The notes beneath the pieces were generated by a model that saw only the letters and a program-made list of their open reading frames with translations, was not told where the DNA came from and did no database searches. From assembly GCA_947623945.1 (NCBI GenBank), contig CANQHU010000002.1:39480-103479 (forward strand): a DNA stretch of 64,000 bases. Direction: 5' to 3'. The translations under genes were made by a program, and so were the position numbers. Shown piece by piece: positions 53,050 through 63,637 of the stretch. Positions within the stretch are counted from its first letter, which is position 1. The number at the start of each line of letters is the position of its first letter. The stretch comes from an uncultured Clostridia bacterium (GTDB taxonomy: Bacteria > Bacillota > Clostridia > TANB77 > CAG-508).

Positions 53050-53484
53050 ATGGAATATGAAAAAATAAAACAATTGATGGATGATATGGGAAACTCTAAA
53101 CTAACAGATTTAGAAATTGATTTTCCAGATGGTACTAAAATCACTATGAAAAAAGGAGAAAATAAAGTTATACCTGTGGAAAAAGGGGAAAAAACCTTAG
53201 AAACTGCAGAAAAAGAAACAGAAAAAGAAAACGAAGTAGAAAAGCCGAAAGGAAATATTGTAAAATCTCCAATGGTAGGAACTTTTTATTCAAAATCATC
53301 TCCAAGTAGTAATCCCTATGTTGTTCTAGGGCAAAAAGTTAAAAAAGGTGATGTGCTTTGTATTGTAGAAGCTATGAAATTAATGAATGAAATCGAATCA
53401 GAATTTGATGGGAAAATCTTAGAAATCTTGGTAAAAGATGGTGAAACAGTAGAATATGGACAGCCTTTATTTGTAATAGAGTAA
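53050..53484 (+). CDS. accB: Biotin carboxyl carrier protein of acetyl-CoA carboxylase
   Basis: A 144-residue BCCP: N-terminal helix, Glu/Lys-rich linker (about 38-72) and biotinyl domain with [14 protein letters not shown] and the biotin site [11 protein letters not shown]. It is the substrate of BirA encoded upstream. RBS TAGGAGG. Single frame. Confidence 0.96.
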   Translation: MEYEKIKQLMDDMGNSKLTDLEIDFPDGTKITMKKGENKVIPVEKGEKTLETAEKETEKENEVEKPKGNIVKSPMVGTFYSKSSPSSNPYVVLGQKVKKGDVLCIVEAMKLMNEIESEFDGKILEILVKDGETVEYGQPLFVIE

Positions 53485-53507
53485 AATAAGGAAAGAAGGA
53501 ATTAAAA

Positions 53508-53930
53508 ATGTTAAACAAAGAAGAAATAAAAAAAATTATACCCCAAAGAGAGCCATTTTTAATGATAGATGAAGTAGAAAGTTATATTCCTGGAGAAAGT
53601 GCAGTAGCATATAAAAATGTAAATAGTGAAGAGTGGTATTTTAAAGGACATTTTCCGGGAAATCCTATTATGCCTGGCGTACTTATTACAGAAAGTTTAG
53701 CTCAAACTGGAGCAGTTGCTATTTTAAGTGTAGAAGAAAACAAAGGAAAAAATGCAGTATTTGGCGGAATTAACAAAATGAAATTTAAAAAAATGGTTAT
53801 TCCAGGAGATAGACTAAAATTAGAAGTTAAAATTATCAAACAAAAAGGACCAATTGGAATTGGTGAGGCTCTTGCAACAGTAAATGGAAAAGTAGCTGCA
53901 AAGGGAGAATTAACTTTTGCAGTTGTATAA
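53508..53930 (+). CDS. fabZ: 3-hydroxyacyl-ACP dehydratase
   Basis: A 140-residue hotdog-fold dehydratase: IIPQREPFLMIDEV, catalytic His in KGHFPGNPIMPGVLITESLA and Glu in the same helix, then GDRLKLEV. CCG-GGA in FPGNP is CGG in another phase and is read normally. RBS AAGAAGG. Confidence 0.96.
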   Translation: MLNKEEIKKIIPQREPFLMIDEVESYIPGESAVAYKNVNSEEWYFKGHFPGNPIMPGVLITESLAQTGAVAILSVEENKGKNAVFGGINKMKFKKMVIPGDRLKLEVKIIKQKGPIGIGEALATVNGKVAAKGELTFAVV

Positions 53931-53963
53931 AAAGTTATAAATTCATGAAGAGGAGTAAAAAAG

Positions 53964-55314
53964 ATGAATAAGATTTTAATTGCTAATCGTGGAGAAATTG
54001 CAGTTCGTATTATAAGAGCATGCAAAGAAATGAATATAAAAACAGTTGCTGTTTATTCAGAAGCAGATAAAGATGCTATGCATACACGTTTGGCTGATGA
54101 AGCAATTTGCATTGGACCTGCAGATCCAAGAAAAAGTTACTTGAATTTTAAAAATATTATAGAAGCGGCAAATATAACAAAAGCAGATAGCATTCATCCA
54201 GGATTTGGCTTTTTATCAGAAAATAGCCAATTTGCAAAGATATGTGAAGAATCAAATATCAAATTTATAGGCCCATCATACAAAGTAATTGAACTAATGG
54301 GAAATAAATCAAACAGTAAAGAACTAATGAAATCAAATGGAATTCCTGTTATTCCAGGTTCAAATGGAAGTATTAAAGGATTAAAAGATGCAATTAATAT
54401 AGCAAACAAAATAGGATATCCAGTTATGCTAAAGGCAGCAAGTGGAGGTGGAGGAAAGGGAATTAGAGTAGTTAAATCACAAGAAGAATTAGAAAATAAC
54501 TATAATATTGTAAAACAAGAGGCAAAAATTTCTTTTAATGATGATGAAATTTATATTGAGAAATTCATTGAAAATCCAAGACATGTAGAAATACAAATTT
54601 TAGCAGATGAACATGGAAATATAATCCATTTAGGTGAAAGAGATTGTTCAATTCAACGTAAAAATCAAAAAATAATGGAAGAAACTCCATCAACTGCTAT
54701 TGATGACAAATTAAGAAATAAAATGGGAGAAACAGCAATAAAAGCTGCTAAAGTTTCTGGCTATACAAGTTGTGGAACAGTTGAATTTTTAGTAGATAAA
54801 AACAAAAATTTTTATTTTATGGAAATGAATACAAGAATTCAAGTAGAGCATCCAATTACTGAAGCAAGAACTGGAATTGATATAGTAAAATCTCAAATTA
54901 GAATTGCAGCAGGAGAAGAAATAAAAATTAAACAAAAGGATGTAGAATTTAGGCGGACATAGCATAGAATGTAGAATTAATGCAGAAATGCCAAGTAAAA
55001 ATTTTATGCCATGCCCGGGAACAATTACAGGTTTAAATTTGCCAGGTGGAAATGGCGTAAGAATTGATACAGCAATTTACGAAGGCTATACAATTCCACC
55101 TAATTATGACTCTATGATTGCAAAAATTATAACACATGGAGATACTAGAAATGAAGCAATTAGTAAAATGAAAAGAGCATTAGAAGAAACTGTAATAGAA
55201 GGAGTTAACACTAATCTTGATTTTCTATTTTCTATTATAAAAAATCCTAATTTTATAAGAGGAAACTTTGATACTTCATTTATTGAAAAGGAGATTTTAG
55301 AAAATGATTGTTGA
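53964..55314 (+). CDS. accC: Biotin carboxylase, +1 frameshift at CGG
   Basis: A 449-residue biotin carboxylase: [32 protein letters not shown]-grasp loop [30 protein letters not shown], and [12 protein letters not shown]. The last motif is created by skipping C54954 of CGG 54954-54956; the unshifted frame stops two codons later and would lose the last 120 residues. The stop lies inside the start of accD (overlap 11 bp). RBS AGAGGAG. Confidence 0.95.
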
Positions 55315-56143
55315 TAAAATAAAAAAAAGGGAGCCAACTGCTAAAAGAACAGAAAACAAAGTTGATATACAAGTTGGAAAATGGATAAAATGTGATAAAT
55401 GTAAGGAAATTTTGTATAAAGAAGAAGTAAGAAAAAATTTTAGCATTTGTCCAAACTGTGGAAGTTATTTTAGAATGCACATAAATAAAAGATTAGAAAC
55501 AATTATTGATGAAGGTACATATAAAAGATTTGATTTAAACATAGATACAACAAATCCATTAAACTTAGAAGACTATCCAAAAAAAATAAAAGCATTAAGA
55601 GAAAAAACAGGAATCCAAGAAGCAGTAAGTAGTGGAATTGGCAAAATTAATGGAGAAGAAGTTGTAATTTGTGTAATGGATAGTGGCTTTTTAATGGGAA
55701 GTATGGGCGTTGTAGTAGGAGAAAAAATTACTTATAGTATGGAAAAAGCAATAGAATTAAATCTACCAATAATCATATTTTGCGTATCTGGTGGAGCGAG
55801 AATGCAAGAAGGAATTGTTTCACTTATGCAAATGGCAAAAACAACAGAGGCAATCTCAAAATTAAATGAAGCAGGGATATTATATATTTCAGTTTTAACA
55901 GATCCAACTTATGGTGGTGTTACAGCTTCATTTGCAAGTTTAGCAGATATCATTTTGGCAGAACCAGGTGCCATGATAGGATTTGCAGGACCAAGAGTAA
56001 TTGAACAAACAATTGGAGAAAATTTGCCAGAAGGTTTTCAAACATCAGAATTTTTATTAGAACATGGATTTATAGACAAAATTGTAGAAAGAAAGGAATT
56101 AAAAGACACTTTATATAAACTAATAAAATTATCAAAGAGGTGA
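55304..56143 (+). CDS. accD: Acetyl-CoA carboxylase carboxyltransferase beta subunit
   Basis: A 279-residue beta subunit with an N-terminal zinc ribbon ([22 protein letters not shown]) and the crotonase-fold domain: [29 protein letters not shown] and [12 protein letters not shown]. It overlaps accC. Single frame, no in-frame CGG, although both neighbours have them. Confidence 0.95.
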   Translation: MIVDKIKKREPTAKRTENKVDIQVGKWIKCDKCKEILYKEEVRKNFSICPNCGSYFRMHINKRLETIIDEGTYKRFDLNIDTTNPLNLEDYPKKIKALREKTGIQEAVSSGIGKINGEEVVICVMDSGFLMGSMGVVVGEKITYSMEKAIELNLPIIIFCVSGGARMQEGIVSLMQMAKTTEAISKLNEAGILYISVLTDPTYGGVTASFASLADIILAEPGAMIGFAGPRVIEQTIGENLPEGFQTSEFLLEHGFIDKIVERKELKDTLYKLIKLSKR

Positions 56144-56151
56144 GTTTAAAA

Positions 56152-56961
56152 GTGAATGAATTAACGGCTTGGGAGAGAGTAGAAATAGCAAGAAATCCAA
56201 AACGAAAAACATCAATGGATTATATTGAAGAAATATTTGATGAATTTATTGAATTACATGGAGATAGAAATTTTAGAGACGATAAATCCATTGTGTGTGG
56301 ATTAGCAAGTATTAAAGAACAAAACTTTACAATTATAGCAGAACAAAAAGGAAGAACAACCAAAGAAAACATTGAAAGAAATTTTGGAATGCCAAACCCC
56401 GAAGCATACAGAAAAGGAATTAGATTTATGCGGGCAAGCAGAAAAATTTAAAAGACCAGTTATAACCTTTATTGATACTAAAGGAGCATATCCAGGTATT
56501 GGTGCAGAAGAAAGAGGACAACGGAGAAGCAATTGCAAAATCGATGTTAGAACTTGCAAAAATAAAAGTACCAGTTATTGCAGTTGTAATAGGTGAAGGC
56601 TCTAGCCGGGGGAGCATTAGCCCTAGGAATTGGAAATAGAGTATTTATGCTAGAAAATGCTATTTATTCTATATTATCTCCAGAAGGTTATGCAAGTATT
56701 TTATGGAAGGATTCTTCTAGGACAAAAGAAGCAGCGGAAAAAATGAAGTTAACAGCAAAGGATTTGTATGAATTAAAAATAATAGATAAAATAATAAAAG
56801 AGCCAAAAGGTGACGAAGAAGAAAGTTTTAAAAAGACAGCAAAAAACCTAAAAAAAGAAATATTAAATGCAATAGATGAAATGAAAAATATGTTGCCTAG
56901 TAGACTAACCGAAGAGCGTTATCAAAAGTTTAGAAATATGGGAGAATATAGGAGGATTTAA
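56152..56961 (+). CDS. accA: Acetyl-CoA carboxylase carboxyltransferase alpha subunit, three +1 frameshifts at CGG
   Basis: A 268-residue alpha subunit. Sites: CGG 56431-56433 (skip C56431) gives [19 protein letters not shown] 56522-56524 (skip C56522) gives [17 protein letters not shown] 56607-56609 (skip C56607) gives GEGSSGGALALG. All three restored glycines lie in the best-conserved motifs of AccA. No single frame exceeds about 120 residues, so the gene is meaningless without three shifts. GTG 56152 follows GAGGTG; GTG 56140, overlapping the accD stop, is an alternative. Confidence 0.95.
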
Positions 56962-56962
56962 A

Positions 56963-57736
56963 ATGTTATTAGAAGGAAAGAAAATTTTGATTATGGGAAT
57001 TAGAAATAAGTGGAGTATTGCTTTTGGAATTGCAAAATCTGCATATGAAAATGGTGCAAAACTTATTTTTACTTATATGGGGGAAGAAAATAAAGATAAA
57101 ATCGAAGAACTAATTTCTGAGTTTGAAGGAAGTAAAGCATATGTTTTAGATGGAGCATCAGAAGATGATTTAGTAAAAGAAGTATTTACAAAAATAAAAC
57201 AAGAAAATGGAAAAATTGATGGAATTGTTCATGCAATTGCACATGCAAATACAGAAGATTTGCACAATGATTTTATTTATACAAGTAAAGAAGGGTATGC
57301 TCATGCTTGTGATGTAAGTAGTTATTCATTTGTATTAGTTTCAAGGATGGCAAAAGAGTTAGATTTATTAAATGAAAATGCAAGTTTAGTTACTTTAACA
57401 TATTATGGTTCAAACAAAGTAATTGATAGTTATAATGTAATGGGGATTGCAAAAGCAGCATTAGAGGCAAGTGTGAGGTATTTAGCAGAAAATTTAGGAA
57501 AAGAACAAATAAGAGTAAATGCTGTTTCAGCAGGACCAATTAAAACATTATCTGCAAAGGGTATTAAAGATTTTGGTTCAATTTTAGATGTAATAGAAGA
57601 AAAAGCTCCATTGCATAAAAATGTTACAACCTATCAAGTTGGAAATGTAGTAACGTTTTTGCTAAGTTCTATGTCAGAAGCTCTTACAGGTCAAGTTGTT
57701 TATGCTGATAATGGATATAATATTATGGGAGTATAA
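56963..57736 (+). CDS. fabI: Enoyl-ACP reductase (FabI type)
   Basis: A 257-residue NADH-dependent enoyl reductase: LEGKKILIMGIRNKWSIAFG, VHAIAHANTED, YYGSNKVIDSYNVMGIAKAA with the FabI-type Tyr-x6-Lys, and the C-terminal TGQVVYADNGYNIMG. The start follows the accA stop by one base (RBS AGGAGG). It closes the FAS II operon. Single frame. FabH, ACP and a FapR regulator are not in the window. Confidence 0.93.
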   Translation: MLLEGKKILIMGIRNKWSIAFGIAKSAYENGAKLIFTYMGEENKDKIEELISEFEGSKAYVLDGASEDDLVKEVFTKIKQENGKIDGIVHAIAHANTEDLHNDFIYTSKEGYAHACDVSSYSFVLVSRMAKELDLLNENASLVTLTYYGSNKVIDSYNVMGIAKAALEASVRYLAENLGKEQIRVNAVSAGPIKTLSAKGIKDFGSILDVIEEKAPLHKNVTTYQVGNVVTFLLSSMSEALTGQVVYADNGYNIMGV

Positions 57737-57823
57737 AATAAAAAATAATAGGTCATGCACTTTTCAATTTTACAAAACATATAATTTGATTATATGAAAG
57801 GTAAAAATGGAGGTGCATTTATA

Positions 57824-58532
57824 TTGCTATCGCTTTGCATGACAGGCATTTTAGGATTTTTTGAATTCCTAAAATCAGCAGTATTTGTCGTTCGGATATA
57901 TTCAAGGAGGAAACCTATTTCCAGAACCATTAACACAAGAAGAAGAAAAGAATTGCTTAGAGCAGATGGCAAAAGGAGATGATGAGGCACGAAATATTTT
58001 AATTGAAAGAAACTTAAGATTAGTAGCCCATGTTGCAAAAAAATATAGTACGGCAAATGTAGATCAAGATGATTTAATTTCAATAGGAACTGTTGGACTA
58101 ATAAAAGGAATTAATAGTTTTGATGTAGAAAAAGGGGCTAGGCTTTCTACATATGTATCTCGTTGTATTGACAATGAAATTTTAATGCATTTAAGAGCTA
58201 CAAAAAAATTGGGTGCAGAAGTATATTTAAATGAGCCAATTGGAAAGGATAAAGATGATAATGTTGTAACTCTTCAAGAAGTGTTAGAAAATAATGAGAG
58301 AACTATTGATGAAGAAGTCGACATTAAAATGAAGATAAAGATATTGTATCAAAAAATGAAGGAAATATTGAAAGATAGGGAAAGAACTATTTTAGAGTTA
58401 AGATTTGGACTTGGAGGACATAAACCCAAAACACAAAATGAAATTGCAAAAATGATGGGAATTTCTCGATCGTATGTATCAAGAATTGAAACAAAAGCAA
58501 TTAATAAACTGTCAAAGGAAATAAAAGAATAG
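57824..58532 (+). CDS. sigK: Sporulation sigma factor SigK, +1 frameshift at CGG
   Basis: A 235-residue sigma-70 factor: hydrophobic pro-sequence (about 1-20), FPEPLTQEEEKNCL, region 2 (RNLRLVAHVAKKYS, DDLISIGTVGLIKGI, LSTYVSRCIDNEIL) and region 4 (RERTILELRFGL, ISRSYVSRIETKAINKL). CGG 57893-57895 (skip C57893) joins the pro-sequence to GYIQGGNLFPEPL. I prefer TTG 57824 (GGAGGT nine bases upstream) over ATG 57794. The upstream CATATAAT could be a sigma-E -10, but that is tentative. It directs late mother-cell transcription. Confidence 0.9.
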
Positions 58533-58541
58533 AAAATAAAA

Positions 58542-58590
58542 AAGAAGTTTTTTGAATTCTAAATTATTGCTTCAAGAAACTTCTTTTTCT
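58542..58590. terminator. Bidirectional terminator between sigK and tspO
   Basis: AAGAAGTTT-rich stem paired with AAACTTCTT around a large loop, with T-runs on both strands, between convergent genes. Confidence 0.75.
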
Positions 58591-58593
58591 TTA

Positions 58594-59052
58594 TTAATTT
58601 AATAAGTATATAAATAAGTTCAAATATGTTGCAAATAAGCACCATATAAAATATGGAAATTGAAGCAATCCGGCTAATTTATTTTTGTCATAAAATCGAA
58701 CTATCATAACAAAAACTAAAAAAACAAGAAATACTATCCAAATAAAAGCAAATAGCCTCCATTTTAAAACAAAAAATATAATTGGCCATAATAAATTAAC
58801 AAATAATTGTAAATAATAAATAAAATTAATTTTTGAATCTACTAAAGAATTACTATCTAAAATTCCATAGGAAATTCCCATTAAAACATATAATAAAGTC
58901 CATACAATAGGAAATACTATACTAGGTGGAGCAAAAAATGGCTTTTCTAAAGAACTGTAATCCATAGAACTAGATATTAGTAAACCAACAATTCCACCTA
59001 ATATAATTGGAATTGCTATAGATTTAGCATAAATTTTAAATTTTTCTGACAT
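58594..59052 (-). CDS. tspO: TspO/MBR family membrane protein
   Basis: A 152-residue five-helix protein with the TspO motifs FFAPPSIVFPIVWTLLYVLM and the tail WRLFAFIWIVFLVFLV. Members bind porphyrins and related ligands. ATG 59052 has AAGGAGG at the right distance on the minus strand; the ORF extends upstream to 59076 without a ribosome binding site. A GCC-GGA here is CGG in another phase and is read normally. Confidence 0.88.
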   Translation of the reverse strand: MSEKFKIYAKSIAIPIILGGIVGLLISSSMDYSSLEKPFFAPPSIVFPIVWTLLYVLMGISYGILDSNSLVDSKINFIYYLQLFVNLLWPIIFFVLKWRLFAFIWIVFLVFLVFVMIVRFYDKNKLAGLLQFPYFIWCLFATYLNLFIYLLN

Positions 59053-59123
59053 AATTAAAAACCTCCTTAGTTCCATTTTATTTAGTATTTTGCAAAATAT
59101 GAAAAAATAAAAAAGTCATAGAC

Positions 59124-59152
59124 TTGAAAAGATTAGAGATTTGTGCTAATAA
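59124..59152 (+). promoter_or_regulatory. Sigma-A promoter of the hemolysin III gene
   Basis: TTGAAA (59124-59129), 17-bp spacer, TAATAA (59147-59152), 37 bp before ATG 59189. Confidence 0.7.
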
Positions 59153-59188
59153 TATATAAAGTAAAATAAAAGTTTTTAGGAGAAAAAA

Positions 59189-59864
59189 ATGCAAAGAGTA
59201 AAGTTAAAAGATAGAGTTTTACCTACTTATACAAAAGGCGAAGAAATTTTTAATATGACTTCTCATATAGTAGGAGCAGTTTTAGGAGTAGTAGCAACTG
59301 TGCTATGCATTGTATTTGCATCAGTAAGAGGAAATGTATATGGAATTATAAGTGGAGCAATTTATGGAGTAACTATGATTGCACTTTATACAATGTCTAG
59401 CATTTATCACGGATTAAGCCCAAAGTTTATGTCTAAAAAAGTTTTTCAAATTTTAGACCATTGTTCAATATTCTTATTAATTGCAGGATCATATACACCT
59501 TTTGCTTTGTGTACTATAAGAGAGCAAGATACATTTACTCGGATGGTTTATTTTTGGGGTTATATGGGCTTTAGCAATTTTAGGAATTGTGCTAAATTCA
59601 ATTGATATAAAAAAATTTAAAAAATTTTCTATGATTTGTTATTTACTTATGGGATGGTGCATAATTTTAAAAGCAAGTATTTTACCAAGTAGTCTAACAG
59701 CAAATGGATTTATTCTTTTATTATTAGGCGGAATTGCATATACTATAGGAGCAATTATTTATGGCATTGGAAAAAAACATAAATATTCTCATTCAATTTT
59801 CCATTTATTTATTTTATTAGGTAGCATTTTACAATTTTTCTGCATATTATTATATGTAATGTAA
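59189..59864 (+). CDS. Hemolysin III/PAQR family membrane protein, +1 frameshift at CGG
   Basis: A 224-residue seven-helix YqfA/hemolysin III protein: EEIFNMTSHIVGAV, SSIYHGLSPK, DHCSIFLLIAGSYTPF and HSIFHLFILLGS with the metal-binding histidines. The frame breaks between helices at CGG 59540-59542; skipping C59540 gives GWFIFGVIWALAILGIVLN, a clean helix, whereas the unshifted frame ends after 21 mixed codons. RBS TTAGGAG. Confidence 0.9.
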
Positions 59865-59991
59865 AAAGCACAATAGCATAGAAAATAAATAAAAGCAAGT
59901 TTTAAAAAAGCAAGATTAAAAGAGATTTACTTATATAAAGATAAGATAAAACTATATAATAAAAAGAAAATGTATTTTTAATAATAAATGC

Positions 59992-60020
59992 TTGATTTGT
60001 AAAGTATAGTAACATATGTT
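59992..60020 (+). promoter_or_regulatory. Promoter upstream of 6S RNA
   Basis: TTGATT (59992-59997), 17-bp spacer, TATGTT (60015-60020). Confidence 0.5.
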
Positions 60021-60047
60021 AAAATATAAATAACTTAAAAGTAATTA

Positions 60048-60251
60048 AATAAATTTCCCTGCATAGTGCGTATAGGCTTAAATTTTTAGAACCAACACAC
60101 ATAAAGAGGGGCCAAATCTCTGAATATGGCGTGCAAGCTCACATTAAATTTTAGTGAGAAGCCCAGGAGTATTTAGGTAGGCACCCACCTGTTTATAGGA
60201 ACAGGTCCTTAAAAATTCAAGGTAACTGACGGCTAAGGCGGGGATTTTTTT
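60048..60251 (+). ncRNA. ssrS: 6S RNA
   Basis: About 200 nt with outer stem TTTCCCTGC against GGCGGGGATTT, a large central region closed by long-range pairing (AAATTTTTAG with CTTAAAAATT), a hairpin GCAAGCTCAC ... GTGAGAAGCCC resembling the conserved CGAGAAGCC region of 6S RNA, and a T7 tail. It fills most of a 398-bp gene-free interval. 6S RNA sequesters the housekeeping RNA polymerase. Exact ends are approximate; T-box, SRP RNA and RNase P motifs are absent. Confidence 0.75.
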
Positions 60252-60262
60252 GTGCCTAAAAT

Positions 60263-61673
60263 CTAAAAATCATCTAAAGCCAAAATTGCTTTTGCATAAA
60301 TTTTGCAAGAAAGAAGCAATTTATCAATATCAATAAATTCATCAGTTTGATGGCACATATCTTTATTTTTAGGAAAATTAGGACCAAAAGATATGCAATT
60401 ATCAAAAGCACGAGCGAAAGTTGCACCACCAATTGCAATTGGCTCTAAATTAGAATTAGTTACTTCATTGTAAATACCACAAAGTGTTTTTACTAACTTG
60501 TTTTCTTTTGAAACATATAGTGCAGGCTTATAAGAAATAGTATCAAAATCAACATTTATGTAAGGACCAGTATATTTCATAAATTTATTTCCAACTTCAA
60601 TAATGTTGACACTAACAGGAATACGAATATTCATGCCAATTTCTAAAATATTATTTCTAAAACAAAAATCTCCAACATTTAAAGTTAAACTTCCAGATTG
60701 ATCTTTAAAATCAATTTCTAAATTTTTACCAGTATAATCAATGTTAATATAGTTTTGGAAAAAGTCAAATAATTCAACTGGAATGTCATAAATATTAAAA
60801 AGTTTAGATAAAATAACAATTAATCTTGAAATAGCATTTATTCCTAAATCTGGATGTGCAGCATGACTTTGTATGCCATAAGAAGTAAGTTTTAGTTCGG
60901 TTTCATCTAATTTATAAATATCAATTTCAAAGCCACTTTCTTTAATTAGATTTTTTAGGTTTTCAATAATTTCTGCCATTTTTAATTTTTTATCATTTAT
61001 TTTTAATGTACAACTGCAAATTTTAGGAACAACGTTAATTGGATTGCCATAAGTGTTTATTTCTTTTATGACAATATTTTTATTTAGATATTTTGAATAA
61101 TCCATTTTTAAATAAGATGTAAGAATTGATTTTTCTGCATAAATGCAAGGAAAATCAGCATCTGGACTAAAACTTACAAAAGGAAGTTCTTCATGAGACT
61201 TATAATAATCAATACATTTCCAATCATTTTCTTCATTTAAACCTAAAATTAAACGAACTCTGTTTTTTAATTTATAATTTTCCATAACTGCTTTCATTGC
61301 GTAAAGAGCACTAATAACAGGGCCTTTATCGTCAATTGCACCTCGTCCAAAAATTTTATTATCATAAATAGTACCGTGAAAATGGAGGATATGTCCAATT
61401 ATCTCCCTCTGGGACAACATCAAGATGTCCAATTATTCCAATCAAATTAGGACCTTCACCAAATTCTATGTAACCACAATAACCATCTATGTTTTTAGTG
61501 CGAAATCCTAAACTTTTTCCTAAATTTAACATATATTCAAGTGCGTTATTTATGGAATTACCAAATGGGCGATCTGGATTTTTAGAGCAAGCAAATACAC
61601 TTGGTATTTGTATTAATTCTTGAGTCCTTTTTATGATTTCATTTTTTTGAATTTCTATATATTTATCTAGCAT
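60263..61673 (-). CDS. PepV-like M20 dipeptidase, +1 frameshift at CGG
   Basis: A 469-residue M20 metallopeptidase: GHLDVVPEGDNW (His/Asp metal ligands), FGRGAIDDKGP, LGLNEENDWKCIDYY and a C-terminal SFGPNFPKNKDMCHQTDEF. Between the first two motifs CGG 61376-61374 (minus strand) needs C61376 skipped, giving PPFSGTIYDNKIFGRGAIDD, the family sequence. The unshifted ORF stops four codons later. I use ATG 61673, nine bases after AAAGG; ATG 61682 abuts the site. It degrades dipeptides in the cytoplasm. Confidence 0.92.
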
Positions 61674-61792
61674 AAAATTCATCCTTTCTGTTTTGGGTTT
61701 AATATTAAAGTATATTAGAGTAACTGAAAAGATAGAACTTATATTAGATATTAGTTAGAATTTTTTTATTTAGGCAAATATATCATAAGATA

Positions 61793-61821
61793 TTGACATA
61801 AAAACAAAAATTCAATAAAAT
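61793..61821 (+). promoter_or_regulatory. Sigma-A promoter of the variable-protein gene
   Basis: TTGACA (61793-61798), 17-bp spacer, TAAAAT (61816-61821), 37 bp before ATG 61858. Confidence 0.8.
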
Positions 61822-61857
61822 AAATAAGAAAAATAAAAAAGAAAATGGAGGAAACAA

Positions 61858-63546
61858 ATGAAAAAGGAAAGTAGAGGAATCACATTAATAGCATTAGTAA
61901 TAACAATAGTAGTATTGTTAATTTTAGCAGCAGTATCAATTGCAACTTTAACAGGGGACAATGGGATTTTGACAAAAGCACAAACAGCACAAAAATTAAC
62001 TAAACAAGAGACAGCAAAAGAAAAGATACAAGTAGAAGTGTTAGGAAGTTTAGACAATAGTGGAAATATAGACTTAAACGAGTTAAATGAAAATTTAAAG
62101 AATGTAGAAGGAATAACAAAAGGATATCCAATTGAAGAATTGCCAGCAGAATTAACAGTAGATGGTTATACAGTAAAAATAGAAAAGAGTGGAAAAGTAA
62201 CAGTAGAAGGAGAAGGAGGAAGTGACCCAACAGATACACCAGAACCACCAAAAGAACCTACATTTGAACATATAGACACAGCAGAAACAAATCCAGCAGG
62301 AAGTATGCCCATAGGTGCAACAGTAGTAGAATCAGATGCAAATAATGGAATTGTAATAAGAGATACAGTAAACGGAAATGAATGGGTATGGATAGAAGTG
62401 CCAAAATTACAGTCAAAAATGCCAACAAATTTAACATTTACAAATGAAACAGGTTATTCTGAAGCTGATCAAGAAAAGTGTGATTCCATAACGGCAGCAC
62501 TAAAAGCATATGCAGATCCATATACAGAAGGAAAAAAAGGACAAGGACGTAATTGGAAAGATGAATGGTATGACAAATTAGGAACAACATATGATGGAGA
62601 AAATGAATATAGTGAAGTAAAATATATAGAATATAGTAGTGAGTTTACAGAAGCAAAAGAATACTATGGAACAATCTATAAAAATAATACAGGAACAGAA
62701 GAAGCAACAAGTTATGAGGAAGGAACAACATATTATGCCAAAATAACAGAAAAATTAAATGATACTTCAGGATGTGGATTGACTTATAATGAATATAAAG
62801 AAACATATCAAAAAATGATAAAAAGTGTGTACAAAAATGGAGGATTTTGGATAGGAAGATATGAGGCAGGAATAGAAGGAAGTACAAGGATAGAGGCTAC
62901 AAGTTTAGCATTAGGAAGAACAGAAGAAAAAAAAGGAGATATTAGTAAAAATGCAATATGCCAAAAAGATGCAATACCATATAACTTTGTAACAGTTAGT
63001 CAAGCAGAAACATTAGCTAAGAAATTATCACCAGATAGTAGTAAAACAAGTAGTTTATTATTTGGAATACAATGGGATTTAGTATGTAAATACTTAGAAG
63101 TAAAAAGTGATTTAAATGAAACAGATATTAATACAAATAGTAATAAATGGGGAAATTATTGTAATGTAGAGATACCAATTGAAAGTAGTAATGCAAAAAG
63201 TGCTTATGTGTATTATAATAATAGTGATGGAAATTATTATTTTTCAAATGAATGGATAAAAATGACAGAAGCAACGAAACAAGCAATTACTGATATTAAA
63301 GCAGAAAATCGTATTTTATTGTCTACAGGAGCATCAGAAAAAACGAAAAGATTAAATATATATGATTTTGCAGGAAATGAATTTGAATGGACATTAGAAC
63401 ACGCAACCGCGTCTACCGACTATCCTTGTAGCCTTAGAGGAGGCTGTTTCTGCTATGACAGTTCTAATGTTCCGGCTTCTAACCGCAGCTCCTACACTAC
63501 GACCGATGCCTTCAACGACTATTCGTTTCGCCCAGCTTTGTACTGA
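61858..63546 (+). CDS. Prepilin-like protein with FGE-sulfatase/C-type-lectin-fold variable C-terminus (DGR target type)
   Basis: A 562-residue protein. Residues 1-45 are a prepilin-type leader (KKESRGITLIALVITIVVLL), followed by a Pro/Thr/Glu linker (about 115-140). The C-terminal domain is of the FGE/SUMF1 type: NGNEWVWIEVP, GGFWIGRYEAGIEG, FGIQWDLVCKYL, NIYDFAGNEFEWTLE. The last 50 residues end in the DYSFRPALY signature of DGR variable proteins, with a sharp change in base composition at about 63400. Likely displayed on the cell surface as a diversified ligand-binding protein. RBS ATGGAGGAAAC. Confidence 0.82.
   Translation: MKKESRGITLIALVITIVVLLILAAVSIATLTGDNGILTKAQTAQKLTKQETAKEKIQVEVLGSLDNSGNIDLNELNENLKNVEGITKGYPIEELPAELTVDGYTVKIEKSGKVTVEGEGGSDPTDTPEPPKEPTFEHIDTAETNPAGSMPIGATVVESDANNGIVIRDTVNGNEWVWIEVPKLQSKMPTNLTFTNETGYSEADQEKCDSITAALKAYADPYTEGKKGQGRNWKDEWYDKLGTTYDGENEYSEVKYIEYSSEFTEAKEYYGTIYKNNTGTEEATSYEEGTTYYAKITEKLNDTSGCGLTYNEYKETYQKMIKSVYKNGGFWIGRYEAGIEGSTRIEATSLALGRTEEKKGDISKNAICQKDAIPYNFVTVSQAETLAKKLSPDSSKTSSLLFGIQWDLVCKYLEVKSDLNETDINTNSNKWGNYCNVEIPIESSNAKSAYVYYNNSDGNYYFSNEWIKMTEATKQAITDIKAENRILLSTGASEKTKRLNIYDFAGNEFEWTLEHATASTDYPCSLRGGCFCYDSSNVPASNRSSYTTTDAFNDYSFRPALY
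63391..63543 (+). other. Candidate DGR variable region (VR)
   Basis: The last 51 codons are C-rich and depleted in A compared with the rest of the gene. Clusters of codons ending in C or T (TGT TTC TGC TAT GAC AGT; AAC CGC AGC TCC TAC) fit adenine mutagenesis of AAC/AAT template codons. The invariant frame RGG ... FRPALY matches known VRs. No template repeat or reverse transcriptase lies within the window. Confidence 0.65.
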
Positions 63547-63637
63547 AAATTTAAGTATCAGTACGAGTAGGACTGAACGCTGTGAAAACCAAAATATAAA
63601 CAATAGAAAAAGTAGCTTTAATATGCTATAATTGAAT

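Noticed and set aside
60048-60251. The structured RNA as a T-box, SRP RNA or RNase P RNA
   Set aside because: Diagnostic motifs of those RNAs are absent; the GAGAAGCC region, overall stem and length fit 6S RNA better.
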